Shown here: one piece after another, positions 35,223-43,874 of the stretch
How positions within the stretch are numbered: position 1 is the stretch's first letter
Layout of the letters: every line of letters starts with the position of its first letter
NCBI RefSeq assembly: GCF_021390575.1
Contig: NZ_JAJEJQ010000004.1
Span: 248,001 to 312,000 of the forward strand
Reading direction: 5' to 3'
Source: Paraburkholderia adhaesiva
GTDB lineage: Bacteria > Pseudomonadota > Gammaproteobacteria > Burkholderiales > Burkholderiaceae
DNA: 64,000 bases
Notes under the pieces: model-generated
The model's input: only the letters and a program-made list of their open reading frames with translations
Told to the model about the DNA's origin: nothing
Databases searched by the model: none
Translations under genes and position numbers: made by a program

Positions 35223-36689
35223 CGTTGAGACGTGAAACAGCTCGGTACCACACTGTGGTGCATACGTTGGTGCGCCTCGCGGGTCGGAAGGATGCGCGAA
35301 CATACGTGCTATACCTCATTGGGCACGAAAGAGATTCTCCGCAGGCAATGATTCCGCTCGTGGAGTATGTCTTGGAACAGGGGCGATCAAGGTCGATCGC
35401 GTGGCAGCAGGGTGTGGCGCGGGCTGTTGGCCTTTTTATCGACTTTCTGTGTGCGAACCGGGAGGCGTTTTCCCATAGGACTGAGCGCCCGGAAGTCCTA
35501 GCCGAATACGCCGAGGCGCTTGTCGGTGGCACCGTTGGTCTCGATGGTAACGATCCATCGGGGCTTTACTGGGAGCCTCGATCTCTCTCTCGTGCGACGG
35601 TCCTGCTTAATGCGCTGACGGCCTTCAGCGACTGGCTTGTAAACCGGAAGGCGGCGGTGCCACTTAACCCGTGGAAAGAAGCGTCGATTGCGGACCAGGT
35701 AGCGTATTGGCGTCGCTTCGATCAACGTCGTGCACATTCGTTGCTGGCGCACACATACGGGCGGGACGCGGCCGTCGAGCGGTCGAAGCTGGTGCGCTCC
35801 GTATCCGTCAGGCGCAAGGCGCTCTTGCATGACGTTGCGCCGGCCAAGTTCTTTCCTCAGAACCACATTTATCAGCTCATCGCAGAGGGCTTTCCGATTC
35901 GAGGAAAATCGAAGGCAGCGAGCGCTGCACGAACGGATGAATATCCGCGACATGCTCATCTCCGTGCTGTTGCACGGGGGTGGTCTTCGGGAATCGGAGC
36001 CCTTCCATCTGTACGTGAGTGATGTCGCAATCGATCCACGAAACGCGAAAAGTGCACTGGTCCGACTCTACCACCCCGAGCAGGGCAAAGCGCCTGACGA
36101 CTACGTGGACCCCGTTGCGCGCAAGGTGCTCGATGGGGACCGTGAGGAATACCTGCGTGTTAAATGGCAGATGCAACCGCGGAATCTGGTGCCGGGTCGG
36201 TTTCACGCGGGCTGGAAAGATCTGAAGCTGACCGACGGCCGAGCGAAGTACGCGCTCGTGCACTGGTTCCCATCGTACTGGGGCGAAGTGTTTCTCGCGC
36301 TCTTCAAGATTTACATCACCAAGGTTCGCAGTCGCCATTGTGCTCACCCGTTCCTGTTCGTAAGCCAGAAAGAAGACGTCGCTGGTGCCCCCTATACCGT
36401 GGATTCATTCAGGCAGGCCCACGCCAAGGCAGTGAAGCGCATCGGTCTGGTCCCGGGAAAGGCGTTCGGTACGACACCGCACGGGCATCGGCATGCGTAT
36501 GCACAGCTAATGACCGATGCTGGTGTTCGCGACGAGGTTATCCAGGCGGCACTGCACCATAAGGCTCCGGAATCCCAGCGGGTCTATAAGGAGCCGACTG
36601 CCGACAAGGTCAATTCGGCGCTTCATGCAGCGGGCAACCGGCTGTTCAAGGAAGAATCCACGAAAATTTTGCAAGGCATGGGGTTATGA
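35219..36689 (+). pseudogene. gmtY: GmtY-like tyrosine recombinase, frameshifted
   Basis: Two overlapping frames together encode one ~489-aa recombinase. The first (from 35219, MTLRRETARYHTVVH) is good up to about LIAEGFPIRGKSK near 35910; the second continues with ERMNIRDMLISVLLHGG, Arg in GGGLRESEPF, HxxR in TPHGHRHAYA and His/Tyr in ALHHKAPESQRVYKE. A one-base indel between about 35905 and 35935 explains the break. Without it the protein matches the first recombinase of the Gamma-Mobile-Trio. It overlaps the previous and next genes by 4 bp. Confidence 0.8.
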
Positions 36690-39600
36690 GCAGATCCTAT
36701 CTCCAGACGGACCAGTACACGACCATTGTTTCGCCGCTGACGGGAAACACGTTATACCGAAACGACAGCGACGACTGCTATCTTGTGTCGCCCGCCTTCG
36801 ACGGCTCGAAGGCGGCGACCATTTGCGATCAGATTGTTCGCGGCTGGACTTCGGCTGACTGGTGGCAGCATGCTGCTGGCACAGAATATGAAGGTCCGTG
36901 CACGCGCCTCATCGGTCTGGCGAGCGTAGTCGACTTCATTGAACGCTTCAACGACCTGATTAGCGTTTTGAACAGGCGTGGGCCGAAAGATGGCGCGATT
37001 TCGGCCAAGACGGGCCTGCGACGGCGGGTCATCGAACTGACCTCCTCTCTGTGGGAAGCCGACCTTCTGGCCGCGCCTCCGCACTTGCCGTTTCAGCGGC
37101 TCACCGTGGATATAGGAATCATCGAATTCGGTCCGCATGCAGCGTGGATTCGTGAAATATCGGAGGTCAGTAAGAGCCTCAACGAGGCTTACCGTAGGCA
37201 GGCGTCATACGGCATGTGGCGTCTTGCCATGACGGCAATCGGCGTGCGGGAAGCGGGAGATATGACGCCGGGCGTGGTTCGGATGGAAGCGGTCGACAAG
37301 TTCCGTGGCCGGGCGATTCGATCCATTCGCCCGTTGCTGGCCGTGCAGCGGCGGTTGTATGGCGCAAAACTCACAATTACTGAACACGACTGGGGTGTAG
37401 GACGCGGGAGGCCACGCCCCGTATTCGATTTCTCTTCGGTCTTGCAATCGGACCCCAGTCTCGTGGAATGGCAGACATTGCTGTCCAATTGGATGGCAAA
37501 CGACGTGACCGGCGGCGTCGCGCCCAAGCGTGATGCGCTCACCGTATTTTTTCGATACCTGCTGGCATGTCCTGCGGTTACCCGCAGCCCCGTGGAATAT
37601 GTCTCGCGAAGCTATAACATCCCGGTCCGCTACGAGGAATGGATTGATGAACAGCGTCTTGAGGCGGGGACTGCGGCTAAGCGCATCGGATCCATGGCCG
37701 GATTCTTCGACTGGTATGTCGATGTCCGGCTGGCCCTAGAAGACGACATCGGACGGCCAGTCCGGAATCCACAGTTGTTCAACCCGATTGCAAGACGGAA
37801 AGAGGTGCCGAAGCGAGCTGAAACGGCTCGTGACGCTCTGCCTATCAGGTATATCCGGGAGCTGATTCACGTCATCACCCATGACGACTACGCGTGGGCC
37901 AAAACCTTTCGAGAGGACCACATCAAGCGATTTCATCCGGTTACCAAGCAATGGGAGACCGTATGGAGCCCGGTCAGGGCGTACGCGATGCTTCTCAAGC
38001 TGTTTTTACCGCTTCGCACCTACTAGGTGACTATGCTGGATAGCGGAGAGGCGGATTCCTTCACCTATTCCCACGGTCGTTGGGACCGGAATCTCGGCGA
38101 GTTAGCTCCGCAGGGCGCGGCTTTGGTGCGGCGGGGCTTTCTGAGGCGCTACCAGGATACAAATACCGGGAGTGAGTTCACCGGGTTTTACGTCAACACC
38201 AATAAGACGGCTGACCGCTTCAAAGATCTCAATGATAAAGGATATGAAATACCCTGGCAGCACGACGAGGTGATTCGATTGATCGATGAGCTTGTTGCGT
38301 GGCAGAAAACGTTCAATCCGATCCACCACCCCACAAAGTGGACGGATCTCACCAATGCGAACGTCACGCGAAGCCATACGAAAGCGCAGATGATCGCCAG
38401 AGGGGCAAGTTGCTTCCTTTTCCGAGACCCAATCCGCTCCAGCAAGGATCATCCGATCTACACCGGGCGCTTGCTGACTTTCTGGCACGCTTTACTGGAC
38501 GAACTCGAAAAACGCGTTGAAGCGCGCGGGGAGACATTGCCCAATGGAAAGCCTATCCGGTTCATCGAAAAACGCGACGTGCGCGGTAACCCGCGCGTGC
38601 CGATATTCGATCTGCACTCGCTGCGAGTTTCGATTCTTACGGCCTTTTCCGTTGAAGGCGGCGTGCCGCTATCCATTCTTAGCAAATGCGTAGCCGGACA
38701 CGCAAGCGTACTCATGACGCTCTACTATCTGAAGCAGGGGCCGTCATATATCTCGCAGCAGCTCGCTGAAGCGCAGGCCGAACTGCTAGGGCACGAGCAG
38801 GAAAACTACTCACGCTTTCGACAGGATTGCGATCTCGCCAACGCGGAATCCGTTGTGGCGTTCAATGACAAGGTCGGCTTACTGGCGGCGCAGGAGCGTT
38901 CGGCGGCCGGGTGGCTCATCGGCGACCTTGGTATTTGCCCGGTTGGTGGTTCACTTTGTGACGTCGGCGGCCCGAAACTGACGGGAGAAAACGGGAGAAA
39001 GGACTTTCAGCCGACGCCGGGCGGTCCGCGCAACTGTGTTCGCTGCCGGTTCTTCCTATCCGGCCCTGCGTTCTTGGGCGGGTTGGTCGCCCACTTCAAT
39101 TCCGTGGGGATCGAAGTTGTCGAAGCCAGCGAGCAATTGCGCCGGATGCAAACTGACATCACCACGGCCGAGAACGAGATCCTCAACGACGGGGCTGAAG
39201 AAGCGGCGTCATCGACCTACCGCCGGCTCGATGCCCTCTACAGTCGCCGTGAAACGGCTATGACGGAGCTTGATGTTCTCGCGCACAACTGGCACGCGAC
39301 CTACACGTTGATCGAACGCTCGAAAGCAATACTTGCAACGGCGCCGGAGAGTGGTGAGCCCGGTAAATCCGTTCGCCTATTGGCGACTGTGGATCTAACT
39401 GATGTCGCGACAGCCCTCGGTGAGGCCCGCCCGTTCGATCTGTACAACAGCGTGTGTCAGCACGCTACCGTGTATCCGGCCCCTACGGTCCCCCGGGCCA
39501 CGCTGCGTCGAGGCAGATTGCTAGACGCCATGCTTGCCCGAAACCATCGGGAGCCGATTTTTGCTTCGCTCACGGACGACGAAGCGCTGGCTGTGGGCAA

Positions 39601-39817
39601 CGAACTCGTCAATTTCCTCTATGCCCGCCTCGGTTACAAGGAGACGGCGTGCTTGATCGAGGGCAGCAGGCTGCTTGAGGCGAGCGGCATTGCCGATGAC
39701 ATGGATGTGATGTTGACGGAGCGCATCGGCGCGCCGGTAAAACTGTCGACGTTGATTTATCAGGAGCCTGCGCCGCAGCGGGCGGCGCAACTCGCGTTAG
39801 AGGGGGACCCCGCATGA
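36686..39817 (+). pseudogene. gmtZ: GmtZ-like large integrase, interrupted by an amber codon
   Basis: A single frame of 1044 codons with one internal TAG at 38024-38026 (codon 447). The context LPLRTY-stop-VTMLDSGEADS is most simply a CAG to TAG change. Upstream of it lies the probable catalytic Arg (PLRTY), downstream HxxR in DLHSLRVSIL and His/Tyr in AGHASVLMTLYY, so the stop separates essential residues. A C-terminal Cys motif (CPVGGSLC, CVRCRFF) may bind zinc. GTG follows the stop directly, so a second polypeptide could be re-initiated. Size and order fit GmtZ. Confidence 0.82.
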
Positions 39818-40464
39818 ACACCAATCCAGCGGCATTACTGGAGCAGCTATGCGGCGCGGCAACCCCTCGTAAGGAACAGTCGCTGCGGCTCGTCTTTGCG
39901 ATCTGTGAAGAGCAAACTGACCGAGGAAGTCGAGACTATTCTGTCGCCACCATTGGTCGGATTTCGTCCGATCGAGGCGGACCGTCTGCGGCCGCAATCC
40001 GCAATAAGCCGGGAGAGGAGTATCGTGCCCTGATCAAGGCTTATGCAGCGTCGGTCGGTGGCAACGACCGCAAGAAGAAAGCGCAGAAGGCAACCGCTGC
40101 CGATGAGATTCTTGAGGGAGTCTCAGATCCGGTTCTTGCCGTGCGGATCAAACTTCTGCTGGCCGAAGTCACGTCTCTGCGTGCCCAGCCGCTAGCGACA
40201 CGGAAGCTGGCAAATCAGACTGCGGTGCTTGACCTGTCGGAACCATCTCACCACGACCAACAGGCGAAAGCACCGAAGGGTTTGAGACTCACGTTTCACG
40301 AAGTGACGGCATTGGAGGCAGCGATTAGCTCGGCCACGCTGTCTGACTGGGGATGGATCGTCGACGATACTGGCCGTGTCACCACTGATGCTGTCCAAAT
40401 CGTGTTCAGGGCCGGCTTCGCCTCCGCAATCCGCAAGACCGTCGATTACGTTGCGGATTTCTAA
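39814..40464 (+). CDS. gmtX: GmtX-like third protein of the mobile trio
   Basis: A 216-aa protein overlapping gmtZ by 4 bp. The N-terminal pattern RSLELI-like (EQSLRLVFAICEEQTDRGSR), YSVATIGRIS and GGPSAAAIRNKPGEEYR looks like a helix-turn-helix and matches what I recall of GmtX. The middle is charged and perhaps coiled; the C-terminus (FHEVTALEAAISSATLSDWG) is a small separate domain. GmtX acts with GmtY and GmtZ in mobility. A hairpin follows 11 bp after its stop. Confidence 0.82.
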   Translation: MNTNPAALLEQLCGAATPRKEQSLRLVFAICEEQTDRGSRDYSVATIGRISSDRGGPSAAAIRNKPGEEYRALIKAYAASVGGNDRKKKAQKATAADEILEGVSDPVLAVRIKLLLAEVTSLRAQPLATRKLANQTAVLDLSEPSHHDQQAKAPKGLRLTFHEVTALEAAISSATLSDWGWIVDDTGRVTTDAVQIVFRAGFASAIRKTVDYVADF

Positions 40465-40474
40465 TGTGATAGAC

Positions 40475-40503
40475 ACACCGCTAAACTATTGATTTTGCGG
40501 TGT
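40475..40503. terminator. Hairpin after gmtX
   Basis: ACACCGCTAAA (40475-40485) pairs with TTTTGCGGTGT (40493-40503) with one mismatch and a 7-base loop, 11 bp after the gmtX stop and 25 bp before the element's right junction. There is no clean T-run, so it may be a terminator or part of the element's end. Confidence 0.45.
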
Positions 40504-40527
40504 TGTTATATCTATCTCTAGCAAAAA

Positions 40528-40700
40528 CGGGTCGCCGGACCTTCGCCAGTCGGCTTGTTGCACAGGGCCACTCGATTGAAACGGTGCAGTTACTGCTGGG
40601 CCACGTCCACCTCGATCATGTCGCTCCGTATCTGGAGGTCTCAAAGAAGGCGAAGCGCGAGGCGATTGCCGATCTGAGTGGGGTGTTCTCGGAGGCTTGA
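40528..40700 (+). pseudogene. Tyrosine recombinase gene, 3' part
   Basis: Encodes GRRTFASRLVAQGHSIETV, LLGHVHLDHVAPYLEVSK and a short tail to the stop at 40700: the Arg of HxxR, the late His and the catalytic Tyr. It continues exactly where the fragment at 24959-25482 stops (FSSHSG). The first codons of the open frame upstream of 40528 come from the inserted element. Confidence 0.9.
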
Positions 40701-40725
40701 TTGTCATCCCCGTTGGGGATATAAA
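40697..40725 (+). promoter_or_regulatory. Promoter with embedded palindromic operator, regulator-fic operon
   Basis: TTGATT (40697-40702), 17 bp, TATAAA (40720-40725). The spacer contains ATCCCC-GTT-GGGGAT (40706-40720), a perfect 6-bp palindrome. A bound repressor would block polymerase. The regulator ATG is at 40758. Confidence 0.65.
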
Positions 40726-40757
40726 GCTAGGAGTGACTTTGACCGTTAAATAGACGC

Positions 40758-40991
40758 ATGACAACGAAGGAAGATCTCTCAGCACTTCCCCAGCAGGAAC
40801 TGCTGCGCATAGCGATGGATCGGCTGGGCATGTCGCGGGCGGAGTTTGCCGCGCGCTTGAGCATTGCCGTGCGCACGTTGGACAAATGGCTTCTGCCCGC
40901 AGATTCCCCGGACGCGCGCACCATGCCCGATATGGGCCGATCCTATGTGCTGGAAATCCTGCAATGGCAGAAAAACCGGAAACCCGCTTGA
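40758..40991 (+). CDS. Small HTH regulator paired with the Fic protein
   Basis: A 77-aa protein. ELLRIAMDRLGMSRAEFAAR and RTLDKWLLP give a compact helix-turn-helix of the XRE-like kind. It precedes fic by 19 bp. Near-identical palindromes lie in its own promoter (40706-40720) and directly before fic (40994-41008), so it most likely represses both. It may act as an antitoxin-type regulator of the Fic enzyme, but no inhibitory motif is visible in it. Confidence 0.8.
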   Translation: MTTKEDLSALPQQELLRIAMDRLGMSRAEFAARLSIAVRTLDKWLLPADSPDARTMPDMGRSYVLEILQWQKNRKPA

Positions 40992-40993
40992 TT

Positions 40994-41008
40994 ATCCCCA
41001 ATGGGGAT
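40994..41008. promoter_or_regulatory. Second palindromic operator, overlapping the fic ribosome site
   Basis: ATCCCC-AAT-GGGGAT followed by ATA, matching the first operator except in the 3-bp centre. The GGGGA half lies only a few bases from the ATG at 41011, so binding here could also affect fic translation or block readthrough transcription. Confidence 0.6.
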
Positions 41009-41010
41009 AT

Positions 41011-41847
41011 ATGCTGACGAATAGTGAACCTCGCTTCGAGAAGCAAATGCCGAATCAAACTGCCGCGCTGCTGAATACTATCGACGCCGACAAGGCAACT
41101 CTCGATGCTGCGCGCCCACTGCCGCCGCACACGGTAGCGTCGCTGCGCGAGAAGTTGGTGCTGGAGTGGACGTATCACTCCAATGCAATCGAGGGCAACA
41201 CGCTCACGCTGCGCGAAACCAAGGTGGTTCTCGAAGGCATTACGGTCGGCGGGAAGTCCCTTCGTGAACACTTCGAAGCGACGAACCATCGCGACGCGAT
41301 CCTCTATGTCGAGGACATCGTGGCGAAGGGGGAGGCGCTGTCAGAATGGCAGATCCGCAATATACACAGCCTGGTATTGAAAGGCATCGACGATAACGAG
41401 GCAGGCCGGTATCGGCGTGAGAACGTCGTAATCGCAGGCGCGAGCACGATCCCGCCTGATTTCCTGCATCTGCCCGCCGAAATGGCCGCGCTTATCGCTT
41501 GGTATGAGAACGCGGCAAGCATGCACCCGATCGAGCGTGCTGCGGAGCTGCACACGCGGTTCGTGAAGATCCATCCGTTCGTCGATGGCAACGGCCGGAC
41601 GGGACGGCTGCTGCTGAACTTCGAATTGATGAAAGACGGTTACCCGCCCGCGATCATCCGCAAAGAGGATCGGCTGGCCTACTACGACGCCCTCGACTAT
41701 GCCTGCGTCAGTGGTGACTATGGCGACATCACGCGCCTGGTCGCGGAGTCGGTGCAACGCTCGCTTGACGTCTATCTCGACGTGCTCGGGTTGCGTCATT
41801 CGCCTGCACCGGCTTCGGCACCGCCGTCGCCGGGTCTCGGGATGTAG
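41011..41847 (+). CDS. fic: Fic-domain protein (probable AMP transferase)
   Basis: A 278-aa Fic protein. The catalytic loop HPFVDGNGRTGR starts at H188. The N-terminal autoinhibitory helix motif SNAIEGN (S57, E61) is present, making it a class II Fic enzyme that holds its own activity in check. Fic proteins transfer AMP from ATP to protein hydroxyls. It follows a small HTH regulator and has its own upstream operator copy. The ATG at 41011 is the earliest start; 41047 is an alternative with GAGAAG upstream. Confidence 0.92.
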   Translation: MLTNSEPRFEKQMPNQTAALLNTIDADKATLDAARPLPPHTVASLREKLVLEWTYHSNAIEGNTLTLRETKVVLEGITVGGKSLREHFEATNHRDAILYVEDIVAKGEALSEWQIRNIHSLVLKGIDDNEAGRYRRENVVIAGASTIPPDFLHLPAEMAALIAWYENAASMHPIERAAELHTRFVKIHPFVDGNGRTGRLLLNFELMKDGYPPAIIRKEDRLAYYDALDYACVSGDYGDITRLVAESVQRSLDVYLDVLGLRHSPAPASAPPSPGLGM

Positions 41848-41853
41848 TTTGCA

Positions 41854-42363
41854 ATGGCCGGGCACGCATACTATTTCATCCTGGATGGCGCTCACTAGCC
41901 GGTCGAGGTAACGCTTAAGCAATGGTCTCGTTGGGACGCCGATCATGCGGTCATCGCGCGGACGGATGTCGGCCCACACGCGCGGGTGCTCACGCGGTGG
42001 TCTGGAATGACGGATGACGTGACGATGCCCGGTCCGCCACGGTTCGTGCATTACGTTGATGGGCCAGGAATCAAGGACAAGACGGTCGATACCTTGAGCT
42101 ATGTTGAGGCACTTGCCAGGCACGAGCGTATTGTGACGTGGCTGCGCGCGCGGGTGGCGCGTTACGAGAAAAACCGGAGTTCATGGAGAGCATGGATCAA
42201 CTCATCCGCATCACGACCGACGTTGTATTCGCAGCGGTGGTGCTGGGCTCCGAATGGGGCGCGGAGTACCGACTCGACGCCGGTAATTCGAAGGCGGTCC
42301 CGGCCGGTTCTCAGATGGAGAGCGGGGGAGCGCCGACAGTCGATGAAGCGCCCCGCGCAGTGA
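41854..42363 (+). pseudogene. Hypothetical gene with internal amber codon
   Basis: From the ATG at 41854 the frame reads MAGHAYYFILDGAH, TAG at 41896-41898, then PVEVTLKQWSRWDADHAV and on through a plausible protein (PPRFVHYVDGPGIKDKTVD, ALARHERIVTWLRARVARYE). CAG to TAG at codon 15 explains the stop. After about 42185 the frame turns unlikely, and the other frame (42183-42398) takes over, so the gene may end there or also be frameshifted. No family name known. Confidence 0.55.
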
Positions 42364-42398
42364 GCGTGACCGGCGCTGCACAGATGGCGATGTTCTAA
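42183..42398 (+). CDS. Small hypothetical protein
   Basis: A 71-aa protein starting at ATG 42183 behind CGGAG. N-terminal half is hydrophobic and helical (IRITTDVVFAAVVLGSEWG), the rest is Ala/Gly/Ser-rich. It may be an independent small gene, or the displaced C-terminus of the broken gene before it. Confidence 0.4.
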   Translation: MESMDQLIRITTDVVFAAVVLGSEWGAEYRLDAGNSKAVPAGSQMESGGAPTVDEAPRAVSVTGAAQMAMF

Positions 42399-42552
42399 CG
42401 AATACGGAAAACGCGATCCATACTGCGCACAGCACCATACACAAAGAATTCATGGACGCTCAACTGCATACGCAACCAGCAGCAACGGCGAATGCAAAAA
42501 AGGCGAATACGACGGCGAACGGCAGGATCAAAATGTAGGGAAAAACGCGATT

Positions 42553-43572
42553 ATGGAACTCAACAGTCCGGCCTTCGAGGTCATGCGTGCGGTGGAGAAG
42601 CAATTTCCACACGCATGGAGCCAGGCCGACAGCTTGCGCTCCACGCTGACGCGTGGCCGCTATCGGGACGGCAGTATTTTTAGCCGTGCTGAGGCAGAAA
42701 CGCTTAGCCTGAAGCTTGAGCCGGGCGAAAATCCGTCGCTCCATCCGGCGCTGCTGGGCGCACTGGTTGCGTGGCGTCCGACGCAAGGTGTCTATCGATT
42801 CGATCAGACGTTTTACGAGGAACTGATTGACACCGATCTCGAAGGCGACGTGCCGAGCCAACTACTAACGCGCCTGCCAGGCTGGGCCGTCTTTGTAGAA
42901 ACCCCGTTGTCCGACAACATGTCGTACCCATTACTCGGATTCTGGGCATACCTGTCGCGCCTTGGGACGCAGGACGAGCTTGAATTAGTTGGGATCTGGC
43001 GCGAAGAGTCGGCTAAACTTCAAGAGGCCGGGATCAACCCCAGCAGAGATGTGCTTATGTATTCCTTGCCGCTGGGAAACCATCCCGTGCAAGATCTGTT
43101 GCAAATGATGTATCAGCGAGCCGACACTGAAGCGGGTCGCCTGCCGAGGAATCTCGCGAATTCCGACGCCTTCGTCATCAACACGCATGTCGTCTCTGCC
43201 CTGTTGTCGCTGCTACTTTATCTCTGTTCCGAGAAGCCCGACATCCAGGACTGGAGGCCGGAAACACCCAAATTCAAGTTTTTCGGCGCGACGAAGCGCG
43301 TTCTCAACGCGAAGAATCCCCGACAATGGAACGTAGGCATTCGTATGGGCGCGGCACTGAGCCTCGCAAGGCGTGAGGCTTCTGCGCCAGACGGAACGGG
43401 TAGCGTAGCCATCGCCGTGCGCCCTCACGTTCGTCGTGCTCACTGGCATTCGTACTGGGTAGGCAAGCGTGGCGAACAATCGATTTCGCTTCGCTGGCTT
43501 CCGCCAATCCCCGTCAACGTCGAGCAGGATACCGATCTGCCAGTGGTGATTCACCAAGTAGCATCCGAGTGA
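42553..43572 (+). CDS. AcrVA2-like protein
   Basis: A 339-aa soluble protein. Its C-terminal block RPHVRRAHWHSYW (290-302) followed by ISLRWLPPIPVN corresponds closely to the end of Moraxella anti-CRISPR AcrVA2 as I recall it (RPHIRRGHWHGYW, then VRWQP and VFVN), and GVYRFDQTFYEELI with LPGWAVFVE corresponds to its GIYQLDEEI and LPDWCVYVD. AcrVA2 acts at the Cas12a mRNA/nascent chain. Bacterial homologues are widespread and their role is mostly unknown. AGGGAAA precedes the start. Length is similar (322 vs 339). Confidence 0.82.
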   Translation: MELNSPAFEVMRAVEKQFPHAWSQADSLRSTLTRGRYRDGSIFSRAEAETLSLKLEPGENPSLHPALLGALVAWRPTQGVYRFDQTFYEELIDTDLEGDVPSQLLTRLPGWAVFVETPLSDNMSYPLLGFWAYLSRLGTQDELELVGIWREESAKLQEAGINPSRDVLMYSLPLGNHPVQDLLQMMYQRADTEAGRLPRNLANSDAFVINTHVVSALLSLLLYLCSEKPDIQDWRPETPKFKFFGATKRVLNAKNPRQWNVGIRMGAALSLARREASAPDGTGSVAIAVRPHVRRAHWHSYWVGKRGEQSISLRWLPPIPVNVEQDTDLPVVIHQVASE

Positions 43573-43582
43573 AGGAAAAGTA

Positions 43583-43822
43583 ATGGCAAAGGCACAGCAA
43601 TCGGCGAGAGAGCATACGAGACGCTTGAGCGAAGGGTGTTGCCCAATTCACGGCACGCCGATGCCGCAAATCGGCAACGATGTGATCGACGGGCAACACG
43701 TGTACGTTGTTGGCTGTCCGCGTAAGGACTGCGACGTACAGGCGACGGAAACTGAACCATATGGTCCGGCGACCCTTCGTTCTGAGTGGGTGCATCTCAT
43801 TCAGCCGACGCTAGTTTCATAG
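43583..43822 (+). CDS. Small zinc-ribbon-like protein
   Basis: A 79-aa protein with CCPIHGTPM near residue 20 and CPRKDC near residue 50, a C-x2-H/C-x3-C spacing consistent with a metal ribbon. It starts 11 bp after the AcrVA2-like gene, behind AAGGAAAAG, so the two are co-translated. Function unknown; possibly a partner of the AcrVA2-like protein. Confidence 0.7.
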   Translation: MAKAQQSAREHTRRLSEGCCPIHGTPMPQIGNDVIDGQHVYVVGCPRKDCDVQATETEPYGPATLRSEWVHLIQPTLVS

Positions 43823-43874
43823 GGAAAGCGCTCGCGCCGGGCGCGCGAGCCACGCAGGAAAACGCAAACGCACT

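Larger units (their letters stand above)
25479..40531. mobile_element. Gamma-Mobile-Trio-like element carrying an SMC/TOPRIM operon, inserted in a recombinase gene
   Basis: About 15.05 kb separate the two halves of the split recombinase gene. The junctions share CGGG (25479-25482 and 40528-40531). Just inside each end, in inverted orientation, lies TGCTAG-N-GA (left strand from 25489; right, as its complement, at about 40515-40522). The right end carries the recombinase trio gmtY-gmtZ-gmtX, the hallmark I recall for Gamma-Mobile-Trio elements; the left end carries the regulator and cargo operon. The last gene ends about 60 bp from the right junction. Confidence 0.8.
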
